Assembly (NCBI GenBank): GCA_910579595.1
Contig: CAJTVM010000038.1
Coordinates: 1 to 25,532 of the forward strand
Direction of reading: 5' to 3'
DNA length: 25,532 bases
Source of the DNA: an uncultured Oscillospiraceae bacterium
GTDB taxonomy: Bacteria; Bacillota; Clostridia; Oscillospirales; Oscillospiraceae
Made by a program: the position numbers and the translations under genes. The notes under the pieces were generated by a model. That model ran no database searches. It worked only from the letters and a program-made list of their open reading frames with translations, and had not been told where the DNA came from. Positions 13,782 through 22,075 of this stretch are shown piece by piece. Position 1 is the first letter of the stretch. Each line of letters begins with the position of its first letter.

Positions 13782-15278
13782 TTAAAGATGGTACAGTTCA
13801 GTATATTTTCGCTCCAAATAGTCGGAAAATACCGTGGGGTCGAACTTTCCGCAGGCATTTTTTACCACATCCGCGGGCTCCAGCAGGCCCCCGTACCGGT
13901 GTACCTTCTCCCCCAGCCAGCTGGAGACGCCGGACAGGTCGCCCTTTGACACCGGGCCCCAGACGTCAATGTCCCGCTCCATGCTGCGCAGCATCTGGGC
14001 GCCGTAGGCGCTGCCCAGGGCGTAGGACGGGAAGTAGCCAAAGGCCCCGCCGGACCAGTGGGAGTCCTGGAGGCAGCCCTGCCTGTCGTTGGGCACATCG
14101 ATGCCCAGGTACTCCTTGTAGAGGCGGTTCCAGGCCTCCGGCACGTCCTTGACCTCCAGCGTGCCGCCGATGAGCTGCTTTTCGATCTCGTAGCGTACCA
14201 TGATGTGCAGGCAGTAGGTCAGCTCGTCCGCCTCGGTGCGGATCAGGGAGGGCTGGGCCTTGTTGACGGCGCGGTAGAACTGCTCCGCCGTCACGTCCCC
14301 CAGCTGCTCCGGGAAAAATTCCTGCATTTTCGGGAAAACAGCCTCGATAAAGGGCTTGGAGCGGCCAATCAGGTTTTCGTAGAACCGGGACTGGCTCTCG
14401 TGGACGCCCATGGACACGCCCCCCGCCAGACAGGTATACTGCACATCGTCGGAAATGCCCAGCTCGTACTTGGCGTGGCCCCCCTCGTGGATGACGGAGT
14501 ACATGGAGAAATCCACGTTGTCCTCGTCATAGTTGGTGGTGATGCGCACATCCTTGTTGTTGAACTCCAGGGTGTAGGGGTGCTCCGTCTCGCCAATGGT
14601 GCAGTGGGCCCGGTCCAGCCCCAGCACCTCCATGAGGTAGTCGGAGAATTTCCTCTGCCGCTCCGCCGGATAATGCCGCCGCAGGAAGGAATCGTCGGGC
14701 TGCTCCTTCTCCCCGATGGCATGGATCAGGGGCACGATGCGCTCCCGAAGGGTGGTGAAAAACCCGTCCAGGTAGGCCATATCCACCCCGCGCTCATACT
14801 CGTTGAGCAGGGCGTCATAGGGGGCCTTTGTACTGTCGTAGTACCCGGCGAATTTGACGTTGAAGGCCACCAGCTTTTCCAGCACCGGGCGGAACAGCTC
14901 GAAGTCGTTCTGCTCCTTGGCACGGCGCCAGACGTCGCCGGCCTCGTTGGTGAGCATGGCGTACTCCATGTATTCGTCCGCCGGGATTCGAGTAAGCTGG
15001 GCATAGGAGCGGCGCAGCTCCTCCACCTGCCGGCGGACGGGGTGCTCCAGTTCATCCTTCCTCTCCCACAAAAAGTCCAGCAGTTCCCCCACCTCGGGGG
15101 CGGAGAACAGCTTGTGCCGCTCCCCAGCCAGGATGCCCAGGGCCACGCCCCGGCCCTCGGCGGTGTCCTTGGGGGCCACAGTGGTGCCGTCCAAATACAG
15201 CGCGGAGTCCGCCGCCTGATAGGCGTACAGCTTCTTTTGCAGCTCGGCCAGCTTGGCCAGGGCCTCGTTGAGTTCCAT
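13782..15278 (-). CDS. M32 family metallocarboxypeptidase (carboxypeptidase Taq type)
   Basis: This is a complete 498-residue cytoplasmic zinc carboxypeptidase that removes C-terminal residues from peptides. All family landmarks are present: HPY (233-235, usually HPF), the DxRxT motif DVRIT (243-247), zinc and catalytic HEGGH (264-268), HESQS (293-297), IRTEAD (346-351) and GYFPSYALG (414-422). No signal peptide is present. The ATG at 15278 follows GGGGAG. It lies 37 bp after the small membrane protein gene and ends the run. A degradative role on imported peptides would fit the neighbouring peptide transporter, although that operon has its own promoter. Confidence 0.96.
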   Translation of the reverse strand: MELNEALAKLAELQKKLYAYQAADSALYLDGTTVAPKDTAEGRGVALGILAGERHKLFSAPEVGELLDFLWERKDELEHPVRRQVEELRRSYAQLTRIPADEYMEYAMLTNEAGDVWRRAKEQNDFELFRPVLEKLVAFNVKFAGYYDSTKAPYDALLNEYERGVDMAYLDGFFTTLRERIVPLIHAIGEKEQPDDSFLRRHYPAERQRKFSDYLMEVLGLDRAHCTIGETEHPYTLEFNNKDVRITTNYDEDNVDFSMYSVIHEGGHAKYELGISDDVQYTCLAGGVSMGVHESQSRFYENLIGRSKPFIEAVFPKMQEFFPEQLGDVTAEQFYRAVNKAQPSLIRTEADELTYCLHIMVRYEIEKQLIGGTLEVKDVPEAWNRLYKEYLGIDVPNDRQGCLQDSHWSGGAFGYFPSYALGSAYGAQMLRSMERDIDVWGPVSKGDLSGVSSWLGEKVHRYGGLLEPADVVKNACGKFDPTVFSDYLERKYTELYHL

Positions 15279-15315
15279 CTTGTACTCCCCTTTTCCTTTG
15301 TTATTTCACTTTCCG

Positions 15316-15624
15316 TCAGACACGATCGGGTTCGTCCCCGGAAAACACAACGCCGCTCTGTCCCGCCAGCGTCCGGGCCAGCAGCCCGCCGTCCTCGTCC
15401 AGGCCGCAGTCCTCGATGACAATCTCGCCCCGCCACAGCCCCGTGCGCCGCAGCCACACCATGGCCTTGACGGTCTGCTCCAGCCCGTCCGCCCCGTCCC
15501 GGGCGTCCACCACCATCCGGGCGGCACAGCCCCCCGGCAGCAGCAGAAACCCCAGCGCCAGCCAGGCCAGGCTCACCAGCCCGAAGGCCGCCAGCAGTAC
15601 CGCGACAAATTGAACCAGTTCCAT
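15316..15624 (-). CDS. Small membrane protein of unknown function
   Basis: This 102-residue protein has an N-terminal hydrophobic region (about residues 3-30, FVAVLLAAFGLVSLAWLALG) and a soluble C-terminal part (MVVDARDGADGLEQTVKAMV onward, ending near VVFSGDEPDRV). I do not recognise the family. The ATG at 15624 follows AGGAGGTGG. The preceding hairpin at 15638-15660 includes the first bases of that ribosome site. It lies between a histidine phosphatase and the M32 peptidase on the same strand and is probably co-transcribed with them. Confidence 0.75.
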   Translation of the reverse strand: MELVQFVAVLLAAFGLVSLAWLALGFLLLPGGCAARMVVDARDGADGLEQTVKAMVWLRRTGLWRGEIVIEDCGLDEDGGLLARTLAGQSGVVFSGDEPDRV

Positions 15625-15637
15625 TATTTTGCCACCT

Positions 15638-15660
15638 CCTGGGCTATTTTATGGCCCAGG
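15638..15660 (-). promoter_or_regulatory. Hairpin overlapping a ribosome-binding site
   Basis: CCTGGGC/GCCCAGG pair across a nine-base loop. On the minus strand the second arm ends in the AGG that begins AGGAGGTGG, the ribosome site of the 102-residue protein. The hairpin may end the phosphatase message or modulate translation of the next gene. Confidence 0.5.
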
Positions 15661-15671
15661 AGCCGATTTTG

Positions 15672-16259
15672 TCACCGGTTGAAGCGCACCAGCTCCGCCC
15701 CATTCCCGTCCACGCGGACGGCGGAGTATGTACCGTGCTTAAAAAACCAGCCGTGCTGGAGCAGGTTTTTCTGCTCAATCAGCCCCAGGTGGTACAGCAC
15801 CAGGGACAGGGATCCGTTGTGGCCCGCGATGAGGGTGTCCTCCCCCCGGCGGACGATCCCGTCCACGCAGCCCCCCACCCGCTTCAGCATCCGCTCCGGG
15901 CTTTCCCCGGCGGGGGGCGTGGTGTTGTACCAGTCGGCCAGCAGATTCCCCACCAGAGCGCCGCACAGCTTTTCCGCCTGGGCCCAGCTCAGATCCTCCA
16001 GTGCGCCCATGTCCTGCTCCCGCAGGGCGGGGTCGGGCTCGGGGGCCACTCCCCTGCCCTCGGTGCAGATCAGGGCGGTATCCCACGCCCGGGACAAATC
16101 GCTGGACACACAGCGGGTGAATTCCACCTCCCGCAGCTTGTCCGCCGCCTGCCGGGCCTGCGCCCGGCCCAGCTCGGTGAGGGGGTGGTCGCTCACCCCG
16201 AAAAAGAGCTGCCTTTCGTTGCCCACCGACTGCCCATGGCGTACCAGATAGAGATACAT
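15672..16259 (-). CDS. Histidine phosphatase family protein
   Basis: This 195-residue enzyme belongs to the phosphoglycerate mutase-like superfamily. The catalytic LVRHGQS places the phosphorylated histidine at H8. The second arginine lies in SSDLSRAWDTA (R57), the acidic residue in REQDMG (E81), and the second histidine in AGHNGS (H147). The length fits small phosphatases such as CobC/GpmB relatives rather than glycolytic mutases. The substrate cannot be told from sequence; no cobalamin genes are nearby. The ATG at 16259 follows AAGGAGG. It lies 31 bp after the COG2426 membrane protein gene and 47 bp before the small membrane protein gene. Confidence 0.92.
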   Translation of the reverse strand: MYLYLVRHGQSVGNERQLFFGVSDHPLTELGRAQARQAADKLREVEFTRCVSSDLSRAWDTALICTEGRGVAPEPDPALREQDMGALEDLSWAQAEKLCGALVGNLLADWYNTTPPAGESPERMLKRVGGCVDGIVRRGEDTLIAGHNGSLSLVLYHLGLIEQKNLLQHGWFFKHGTYSAVRVDGNGAELVRFNR

Positions 16260-16290
16260 GGGAGGTTCCTCCTTTTATTGTCACGCGCTT

Positions 16291-16797
16291 CTAAAACATA
16301 CTCGCAATCCCATAGGTCAGGACGCTGATGGCCAGCCCCGCCGCCGCCACCCCTGCAATCACCGAAGGGATGGCCTTACGCAGGGGCATATCCAAAAACG
16401 CCGCCGCCAGCGAACCCGTCCACGCCCCGGTGCCGGGCAGGGGGATAGCCACGAAAATGGCCAGCCCCAGGTATTTGTACTTGTTCACCCGCCGCCCCTT
16501 CAGGTGGGCCTTGTTTTCCAGCCGGTCCACCAGGCTGTTCAGCCGGGGCAGTTTTTCCCGCATCCACTGGAATATCCGGCGGATGTAAACGATGATGAAG
16601 GGCACCGGGATCAGATTACCAAGCATGGCGGCCAGGAACGCCGCCCACACCGGCAGCCCCGCGGCTACCCCAAAGGGAATGCCCCCCCGCAGCTCCACCA
16701 CCGGGATCATGGACACCAGCACGGTGAGGGTGAACTCCCCCATCATAGTGTCCGTCAGCCATTGCATCAAATCGGCCGTACCCGCCTGCAATCCCAT
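16291..16797 (-). CDS. COG2426 / Sm_multidrug_ex family membrane protein
   Basis: This 168-residue integral membrane protein has about four spans. It carries the family's hallmark blocks VVELRGGIPFG (near residue 34) and FVAIPLPGTGAWTG (near 116), which form re-entrant-like glycine/proline segments. The family name 'small multidrug export protein' rests on old, weak evidence; it is distantly related to DedA/SNARE-associated proteins, and the transported substrate is unknown. The ATG at 16797 follows AAAGGGG. Originally this gene stood about 30 bp after the uvrA stop; a duplicated uvrA end and a hairpin insert now lie between it and the uvrA stop in use. Confidence 0.9.
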   Translation of the reverse strand: MGLQAGTADLMQWLTDTMMGEFTLTVLVSMIPVVELRGGIPFGVAAGLPVWAAFLAAMLGNLIPVPFIIVYIRRIFQWMREKLPRLNSLVDRLENKAHLKGRRVNKYKYLGLAIFVAIPLPGTGAWTGSLAAAFLDMPLRKAIPSVIAGVAAAGLAISVLTYGIASMF

Positions 16798-16825
16798 AAA
16801 ATGCCCCTTTCTGAATCGTCAGTGT

Positions 16826-16907
16826 TTATTTCAATACGGTTTTCAGGTGCTTGCCCGTATAACTCCCGGGATATGCCGCGACCTCCTCCGGCGTGCCGGT
16901 GCATGCC
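16826..16907 (-). pseudogene. uvrA: Orphaned second copy of the uvrA 3' end
   Basis: Bases 16828-16907 repeat 17041-17120 with three mismatches. On the minus strand they encode CTGTPEEVAAYPGS and YTGKHLKTVLK with TAA at 16828-16826, against YTGKYLKTVLK and TGA in the working gene. The copy has no start and is 213 bp beyond the true end. It is probably the original 3' end of uvrA, displaced by the insert at 16908-17040, because it leads directly into the ribosome site of the next gene. Confidence 0.9.
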
Positions 16908-17040
16908 CCATGCGCGGGGCGCATGGGGACCCCGATTGATTTGATATGCTCGGGCGAAATGAATTCGCCCTGCGCCAAGGTTTTGCCTGCGGCAAAACGC
17001 TTGTGCGGCGCATTCGCGCCGGGGTGGTATGCACCGTCTC
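16908..17040 (-). mobile_element. 133-bp hairpin-rich insert at the uvrA 3' end (copy A)
   Basis: The insert lies between two copies of the uvrA 3' end. It contains nested hairpins: CCCCATGCGC/GCGCATGGGG near its left end, GGGCGAA-ATGAA-TTCGCCC (16952-16970), GTTTTGCC/GGCAAAAC and a GGCGC pair. GGTGCATGCC, at the left junction, and GGTATGCACC, near the right end, are near-inverted repeats. It ends in CCGTCTC at 17034-17040, where the working uvrA end begins. It encodes nothing and resembles the insert at uvrB. Confidence 0.75.
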
Positions 17041-19867
17041 ATTTCAATACGGTTTTCAGGTACTTGCCCGTATAACTCCCGGGATATGCCGCGACCTCCT
17101 CCGGCGTGCCGGTACATACCACCGTGCCGCCGCCGGATCCGCCCTCCGGCCCCAAGTCTATAATATAGTCCGCCGTCTTGATGACATCCAGGTTGTGCTC
17201 GATGACCACCACCGTGTTCCCCTTGTCCACGAACCGCTGGAGCACCTCCACCAGCTGGTGGACGTCGGCGGTGTGCAGGCCGGTGGTAGGCTCGTCCAGG
17301 ATGTACACCGTGGATCCGGTGGACTGCTTGGACAGCTCGGTGGCCAGCTTCACCCGCTGGGCCTCGCCGCCGGACAGGGTGGTGGAGGGCTGGCCCAGCT
17401 TCACATAGCCCAGGCCCACATCCTTGAGAGTTTTCACCCGGTTGTACAGCCGGGGCAGGTTCTCGAAGAAGGGCAGGGCCTCCTCCACGGTCATTTCCAA
17501 CACCTCGTGAATGTTCTTGCCCTTGTAGCGCACCTCCAGGGTCTCCCGGTTGTACCGCCGGCCCTTGCACACCTCGCAGGGCACATAGATATCGGGGAGG
17601 AAGTGCATTTCAATTTTCAGCAGGCCGTCGCCGGAGCAGGCCTCGCACCGCCCGCCCCGGACGTTAAAGGAAAACCGTCCCGGGCCGTATCCCCTGGTCT
17701 TGGCGTCCTGGGTGGAGGCAAACAGCTCCCGGATGTCGTTGAACAGCCCGGTGTAGGTGGCGGGGTTGGAGCGGGGGGTGCGGCCGATGGGGGACTGGTC
17801 GATGGCGATAACCTTGTCCAGATGCTCGATACCTTCCATGCCGTCGTGCTTACCGGGACGGGCCTTGGTGCGGTTCAGCTCCGCGCCCAGCCGCTTGTAT
17901 AAAATCTCGTTCACCAGAGAGGACTTGCCCGAACCGGACACGCCGGTGACGGCGATGAACGTGCCCAGGGGGAAGTCCACGTCAATGTGCCGCAGGTTGT
18001 TCTCCGCCGCCCCCCGCACGGTGAGGACATGGCCGTTCCCCGGCCTGCGCTCTGTGGGAACCGGGACTTTCCTGCGCCCCGCCAGGTAGTCGCCGGTGAC
18101 GGAGCCGGGGGTGCTCATAACCTCCTCGGCGGTGCCGCAGGCCACCACGCTGCCGCCGTGGACTCCCGCGCCAGGGCCGATGTCCACAATGTAGTCGGCG
18201 GCCCGCATGGTGTCCTCGTCATGCTCCACCACGATCAGGGTGTTGCCCAGGTCGCGCAAGTGTTTCAGGGTGCCCAGCAGCAGGTCGTTGTCCCGCTGGT
18301 GCAGGCCGATGGAAGGCTCGTCCAGAATGTACAGCACCCCCATCAGGGAGGAGCCGATCTGGGTGGCCAGCCGGATGCGCTGGCTCTCACCGCCGGACAG
18401 GGTGCCCGCCTGCCGGGTAAGGGTCAGATATTGCAATCCCACCGAGCGCAGGAAGCCCAGCCGGGAGCGGATTTCCTTCAATATCTGGTCGGCGATCATG
18501 CTCTGCGTCTCGGTGAGGGTGATTGTGTCCAAAAACGCCAGCGCCTCGTCCACCGGCTTCTCGCAGAACTCGTGGATGGAGCTGCCCCCTACAGTCACCG
18601 CCAGCGCCTCCCGTTTGAGCCGCCGTCCCTTGCACTCCGGGCAGGGGCACTCGCTCATGCACTCCTCAATCTCCCGCTTCATGGCGTCGGACTGGGTCTC
18701 CCGGTAGCGGCGCTCCAGGTTGTTGACGATGCCCTCGAAGGGCTGGTACAGGGTGCCCTTGCCCCGGGGCTGGTCGTAGTTCAGGGTGAGCTTTTCCCCC
18801 TTGGTGCCGTAGAGGATGATGTCCATTACCTCACCGGACAGCTTTTCCACCGGGTCAGTGAGCTTGAACTTGTACTTTTTCGCCAAGGCGTCGAAGTACA
18901 TCCGGGAAATGCCGTCGGATTTGATGTGGTTCCAACCGGAGGCGCAGATGGCCCCCTCCAGGATGGACAGGGAGCGGTTGGGGACGATCCGGCCGGGGTC
19001 GATTTTCATCTGGCTGCCCAATCCCGTGCAAACGGGGCAGGCCCCGAAGGGGTTGTTGAAGGAGAACATCCGGGGGGCCAGCTCCTCAATGGACACACCG
19101 CAGTCCTCACAGGCATAATTCTGGGAAAACAGGATGTCCCGCTCCTCGTCCCCCAGCACGTTGATGATGACGATGCCGCCGGACAGGTTGGACGCCGTCT
19201 CCACGCTGTCGGTGAGCCGCCGGGCCACGTCCTCCCGGAGCACCAGGCGGTCCACCACGATCTCAATGGAGTGCTTGCGGTTCTTGTCCAGCTTGATTTC
19301 CTCCGTCAGATCGTACAGGGAGCCGTCGGCGCGGACGCGGACATAGCCCGACTTCCGGGCGTCCTCAAACACCTTGTTATGCTCACCCTTTTTGCCCCGG
19401 ATAACAGGGGCCAGCACCTGGATGCGGGTGGCCTCGGGGAGCGTGAGCACCTGGTCGATGATCTGGTCGATGGTCTGCTGCCTGATCTCCTTGCCGCAGT
19501 TGGGGCAGTGGGGGGTGCCCACCCGGGCCCACAGCAGGCGCAGGTAGTCGTAAATCTCGGTGACCGTGCCCACGGTGGAGCGGGGGTTCTTGGAGGTGGT
19601 CTTCTGATCGATGGAGATGGCGGGGGAAAGCCCCTCGATGTAGTCCACGTCGGGCTTCTCCATCTGTCCCAAAAACATCCGGGCGTAGGAGGACAGGGAC
19701 TCCACATACCGCCGCTGGCCCTCGGCGTACAGCGTTTCAAAGGCCAGGGAGGATTTGCCCGACCCGGACAGCCCGGTGAGCACCACCAGCTTGTCCCGTG
19801 GGATGGTGACGTCGATATTTTTCAGGTTGTTTTCTCGCGCGCCTTTGATGACGATCTTGTCCTGCAT
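17039..19867 (-). CDS. uvrA: Excinuclease ABC subunit A
   Basis: This is a complete 942-residue UvrA, the damage-sensing ATPase of nucleotide excision repair. The first Walker A is GLSGSGKSS (about 32-40) and the second GVSGSGKSSL (about residue 640). ABC signatures are LSGGESQRIRLATQIGS and LSGGEAQRVKLATELS. Zinc-finger cysteines are visible in CPNCGKE, ACEDCG/CPVCTG and CEACSGDG/CEVCKGRR. The Walker B motifs ILDEPS and ILDEPT are intact. The ATG at 19867 has a GGAG-type ribosome site. The stop TGA falls exactly at the junction with insert A: two of its three bases belong to the insert. The protein end is unchanged in length relative to the orphan copy. It has its own promoter. Confidence 0.98.
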   Translation of the reverse strand: MQDKIVIKGARENNLKNIDVTIPRDKLVVLTGLSGSGKSSLAFETLYAEGQRRYVESLSSYARMFLGQMEKPDVDYIEGLSPAISIDQKTTSKNPRSTVGTVTEIYDYLRLLWARVGTPHCPNCGKEIRQQTIDQIIDQVLTLPEATRIQVLAPVIRGKKGEHNKVFEDARKSGYVRVRADGSLYDLTEEIKLDKNRKHSIEIVVDRLVLREDVARRLTDSVETASNLSGGIVIINVLGDEERDILFSQNYACEDCGVSIEELAPRMFSFNNPFGACPVCTGLGSQMKIDPGRIVPNRSLSILEGAICASGWNHIKSDGISRMYFDALAKKYKFKLTDPVEKLSGEVMDIILYGTKGEKLTLNYDQPRGKGTLYQPFEGIVNNLERRYRETQSDAMKREIEECMSECPCPECKGRRLKREALAVTVGGSSIHEFCEKPVDEALAFLDTITLTETQSMIADQILKEIRSRLGFLRSVGLQYLTLTRQAGTLSGGESQRIRLATQIGSSLMGVLYILDEPSIGLHQRDNDLLLGTLKHLRDLGNTLIVVEHDEDTMRAADYIVDIGPGAGVHGGSVVACGTAEEVMSTPGSVTGDYLAGRRKVPVPTERRPGNGHVLTVRGAAENNLRHIDVDFPLGTFIAVTGVSGSGKSSLVNEILYKRLGAELNRTKARPGKHDGMEGIEHLDKVIAIDQSPIGRTPRSNPATYTGLFNDIRELFASTQDAKTRGYGPGRFSFNVRGGRCEACSGDGLLKIEMHFLPDIYVPCEVCKGRRYNRETLEVRYKGKNIHEVLEMTVEEALPFFENLPRLYNRVKTLKDVGLGYVKLGQPSTTLSGGEAQRVKLATELSKQSTGSTVYILDEPTTGLHTADVHQLVEVLQRFVDKGNTVVVIEHNLDVIKTADYIIDLGPEGGSGGGTVVCTGTPEEVAAYPGSYTGKYLKTVLK

Positions 19868-19909
19868 GGGTATTCTCCTCGGTTTTCTTTAAATTTGGGC
19901 CCGGATATC

Positions 19910-19938
19910 AGGATAATAGAACTAATTTTTAATGTCAA
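19910..19938 (-). promoter_or_regulatory. uvrA promoter with degenerate LexA-like site
   Basis: TTGACA (19938-19933) and TATCCT (19915-19910) are 17 bp apart. In the spacer the plus strand reads AGAACTAATTTTTA, aligned with the uvrB promoter's AGAACGAACGTTTT. The second half-site is poor, so LexA control of uvrA is possible but weakly supported. Confidence 0.7.
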
Positions 19939-19943
19939 CCCCT

Positions 19944-20324
19944 TTATCCGCCCTTCAGCTCCTTCTGGACGTACTTGGGCAGCTTAGACACCACCAGTTC
20001 ATAGGACATATCGCACAGATCCTTCAGCACGATCTCCGGCAGATCCCCGTCCAGCAGCACCGCCACCCAAAGCTTTTTGTCGCAGTAGAATCCGGGGAGG
20101 ATTTCGGGGTACTGCTCCCGGAACGCCTCCGCCAGCCGGGGATCGCATTTTAAATTCACCAAATCGTGGTCGTTGTAGCGCTCGTCCTTCATCCCCCGGG
20201 GAGAGCACACAGCGGCGAACAGCTTGCCCCGCACCATGTAGCGGTGCCAGCCCCACTCCAGCTTGAAATCCTTCTCCACGCCGGGTTTCTCCAGCAGGTA
20301 CTCGTCCAACCATTCATATTTCAT
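19944..20324 (-). CDS. MmcQ/YjbR family protein
   Basis: The protein has 126 residues when started at the ATG at 20324, which has AAAGGAGG upstream; an in-frame start at 20369 would reach back into the preceding gene. It matches the MmcQ/YjbR fold, a CyaY-like DNA-binding-type domain: early WGWHRYMVRGKLFAAVC, central LVNLKCDPRLAEAFREQYP, and GFYCDKKLWVAVLLDGDLP before a final helix (VVSKLPKYVQKEL). The biological role of the family is poorly known; some members have DNA-binding-like structures. It is the last gene of the leftward run from uvrB, 15 bp after the DUF5131 gene; uvrA's -35 box starts six bases past its stop. Confidence 0.88.
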   Translation of the reverse strand: MKYEWLDEYLLEKPGVEKDFKLEWGWHRYMVRGKLFAAVCSPRGMKDERYNDHDLVNLKCDPRLAEAFREQYPEILPGFYCDKKLWVAVLLDGDLPEIVLKDLCDMSYELVVSKLPKYVQKELKGG

Positions 20325-20338
20325 GGCTTTGTCCTCCT

Positions 20339-21115
20339 TTAAAATATTTCCCCGTGGGACACCGACCACTCCCGTCCGTCACCCTTGGGCCGGAAGGACC
20401 GGCAGTTGTAATTGATCCCGGCTTTCCGGGCCTGGGCGTGCTGAAGCTTCCGGGGAATGCGGTACAGCTTCCCATCCTTCACCAGCTTCGCCCCTGTCTG
20501 CTTGAACAGGAATGGGACGCCCGCCTCCACGCACTGGCGGCGGATGTCCAGAATCCACTCGTACCGGCAGGGCCGGGCCTCCAGGCCCGATTCGCCCCCA
20601 GCCACCACTTGGGTGATGTCCGGCCCCAGCCACGGGGACAGGTCAATGGGGCCAAGCAGTGGTTCGCAGGTGATGGATTTGTGCCTGATAGGAGCGGCTT
20701 TCAGCATGGGCAGACGGAAATCGGCCCGCTCCTGATCCTCCGCCGTGGAGCAGATGGCCACGTTGTCATATCCCTCCCCCCAGTCCGGGGGCAAGCAGTC
20801 CATCAAGCGGTGAATACGCTTGGTAATGAAGAAAAAATTCAAATCCTTCCGCACTTTCATCATGGCCCAGGCCCAGGGCCGCCATTCATCTGCCTCCTCC
20901 AGCAGGAAGTCGGAGGAAAAGCAGGTCCACACCATGTCGTCAGACGGGATGATCCAGCTCCCGTCCCGCTTCTGCCGCAGGGGCAAATCGTAACTTTTGG
21001 TGCGGTACACCTGGGACGCGTCCAGCCCCCGGCGCTCGTCCCCCCGGTAGACGTAGCAGTTGGCGCAGCCAGGGGAGATTCTGCGGCATCCGTGCCACGG
21101 GTTCCAGCTGGCCAT
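20339..21115 (-). CDS. DUF5131 (phage Gp37/Gp68-like) protein
   Basis: This 258-residue protein begins MASWNPWHGCRRISPGCANC, with cysteines at 10, 17 and 20 followed by Y21. This is the signature of the DUF5131 family, often annotated as phage Gp37/Gp68 and thought to be related to radical-SAM enzymes. Further landmarks are FFFITKRIHRL, CEPLLGPIDLS, VVAGGESGLEARPC and PFLFKQTGAK. Its reaction is not established. The ATG at 21115 overlaps nothing but starts one base after the M28 peptidase stop. Its presence in a repair-gene neighbourhood is suggestive, since the fold has been compared with spore photoproduct lyase, but that is only inference. Confidence 0.9.
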   Translation of the reverse strand: MASWNPWHGCRRISPGCANCYVYRGDERRGLDASQVYRTKSYDLPLRQKRDGSWIIPSDDMVWTCFSSDFLLEEADEWRPWAWAMMKVRKDLNFFFITKRIHRLMDCLPPDWGEGYDNVAICSTAEDQERADFRLPMLKAAPIRHKSITCEPLLGPIDLSPWLGPDITQVVAGGESGLEARPCRYEWILDIRRQCVEAGVPFLFKQTGAKLVKDGKLYRIPRKLQHAQARKAGINYNCRSFRPKGDGREWSVSHGEIF

Positions 21116-21116
21116 G

Positions 21117-22073
21117 TCAGTCCTGCCCGTCGATGTACCGCAGATTTCCGTCCCGCAGCAGAGCGATGTTGGCCTCGTCCAACACCGTATCCTTGCTGGT
21201 GTGGATGCGGTCCATGTAGTAGCCGACGACGGGCTTGTGCTTCAGGGCGCATACACCCGCCCCCCGCTTGAAATTGGCGTTATCCGAGGGGTACACGCTG
21301 AAGCCGCGCACCACCTGCACATCCTTGCCCCCTGCGGGAAAAAACGCGGCCTCCATGCGCTTCAACGTGTCCTCGTCCTTTTTCAGCTTCTCCTGGGGGA
21401 AAAACTGGATGGAGTCCCCATCGCCCACGCAGTCGAAATTGAGCACCACAGTATTTTTCTTCACCTGTTTGTGTTTTCTCGAAAAAGCAGCGGAGCCGAA
21501 CATCCCCTTTTCCTCGTTGTCAAAGAATACGAAGCACACCCGATCCCGGTGTCCGGCCGGCAGGGCCAGCGCCGTCTCAAGCAGGGTGAGCACGCCGCTG
21601 GTGTTGTCGTTGGCTGTGTGCTGGTTGGCCTTGCCGTCCAGCATCCACCAGATGAAAAAGGTACAGATCCCGATGGCGGACAGTGGCATCAAAAACAGGA
21701 GCAGCTTACCCGCCAGCGTCTCCAGCTCCACCACCTCGATCAGGGAGAGCAGCACGCCCTCCACCACCGCCACCACAATAAACAGCGGCAGCACAATCAG
21801 CACCTGGTAGAGCACAAAGAAAAACGGGTTGCGGGGCGTGATGACATTGGGCACGGGCAGAACGGGCTGGGTATCGTAGTGGGCGGTGAGCAGGACTTTG
21901 GCCTTGTCCGGGTCCCCCGCCACCACGTTGCGGGCGGCGAAGCCCGTCTCTACGCGGGGGGCGTACCCCGCCGCCTCCAGCTCCCCGCACAGCCAGGAAC
22001 GGAACGCTTCCTTTTGCTTTTTGGACTTGCGCACCTGCATCTCAGCCATGATTTTGTTGGATTGCTCTGTCAT
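21117..22073 (-). CDS. M28 family metallopeptidase with internal membrane hairpin
   Basis: This 318-residue zinc aminopeptidase-like protein has metal ligands in AHYDTQP (H65, D67), ANDNTSG (D156), FFDNEEKG (E187/E188), FDCVGDGD and IHTSKDT (H291). Between the first and second ligand motifs, at about 84-145, it holds two strongly hydrophobic spans (FFFVLYQVLIVLPLFIVVAV and LLLFLMPLSAIGICTFFIWW). Soluble M28 enzymes lack such spans there. The catalytic halves would then share one face of the membrane. There is no signal peptide, so a cytoplasmic catalytic face is possible. The ATG at 22073 follows GGAGGAATAGCG; its ribosome site overlaps the ybaK stop, implying coupled translation. Confidence 0.9.
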   Translation of the reverse strand: MTEQSNKIMAEMQVRKSKKQKEAFRSWLCGELEAAGYAPRVETGFAARNVVAGDPDKAKVLLTAHYDTQPVLPVPNVITPRNPFFFVLYQVLIVLPLFIVVAVVEGVLLSLIEVVELETLAGKLLLFLMPLSAIGICTFFIWWMLDGKANQHTANDNTSGVLTLLETALALPAGHRDRVCFVFFDNEEKGMFGSAAFSRKHKQVKKNTVVLNFDCVGDGDSIQFFPQEKLKKDEDTLKRMEAAFFPAGGKDVQVVRGFSVYPSDNANFKRGAGVCALKHKPVVGYYMDRIHTSKDTVLDEANIALLRDGNLRYIDGQD

Positions 22074-22075
22074 CG

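Noticed and set aside
16767..17570. Leftward 267-codon frame running through insert A and the uvrA end
   Set aside because: It is an out-of-frame reading of uvrA continuing through the insert and the duplicated 3' end. The internal repeat in its product simply reflects the DNA duplication.
17987..19987. Rightward 666-codon frame opposite uvrA
   Set aside because: Antisense shadow of a complete, motif-rich uvrA.
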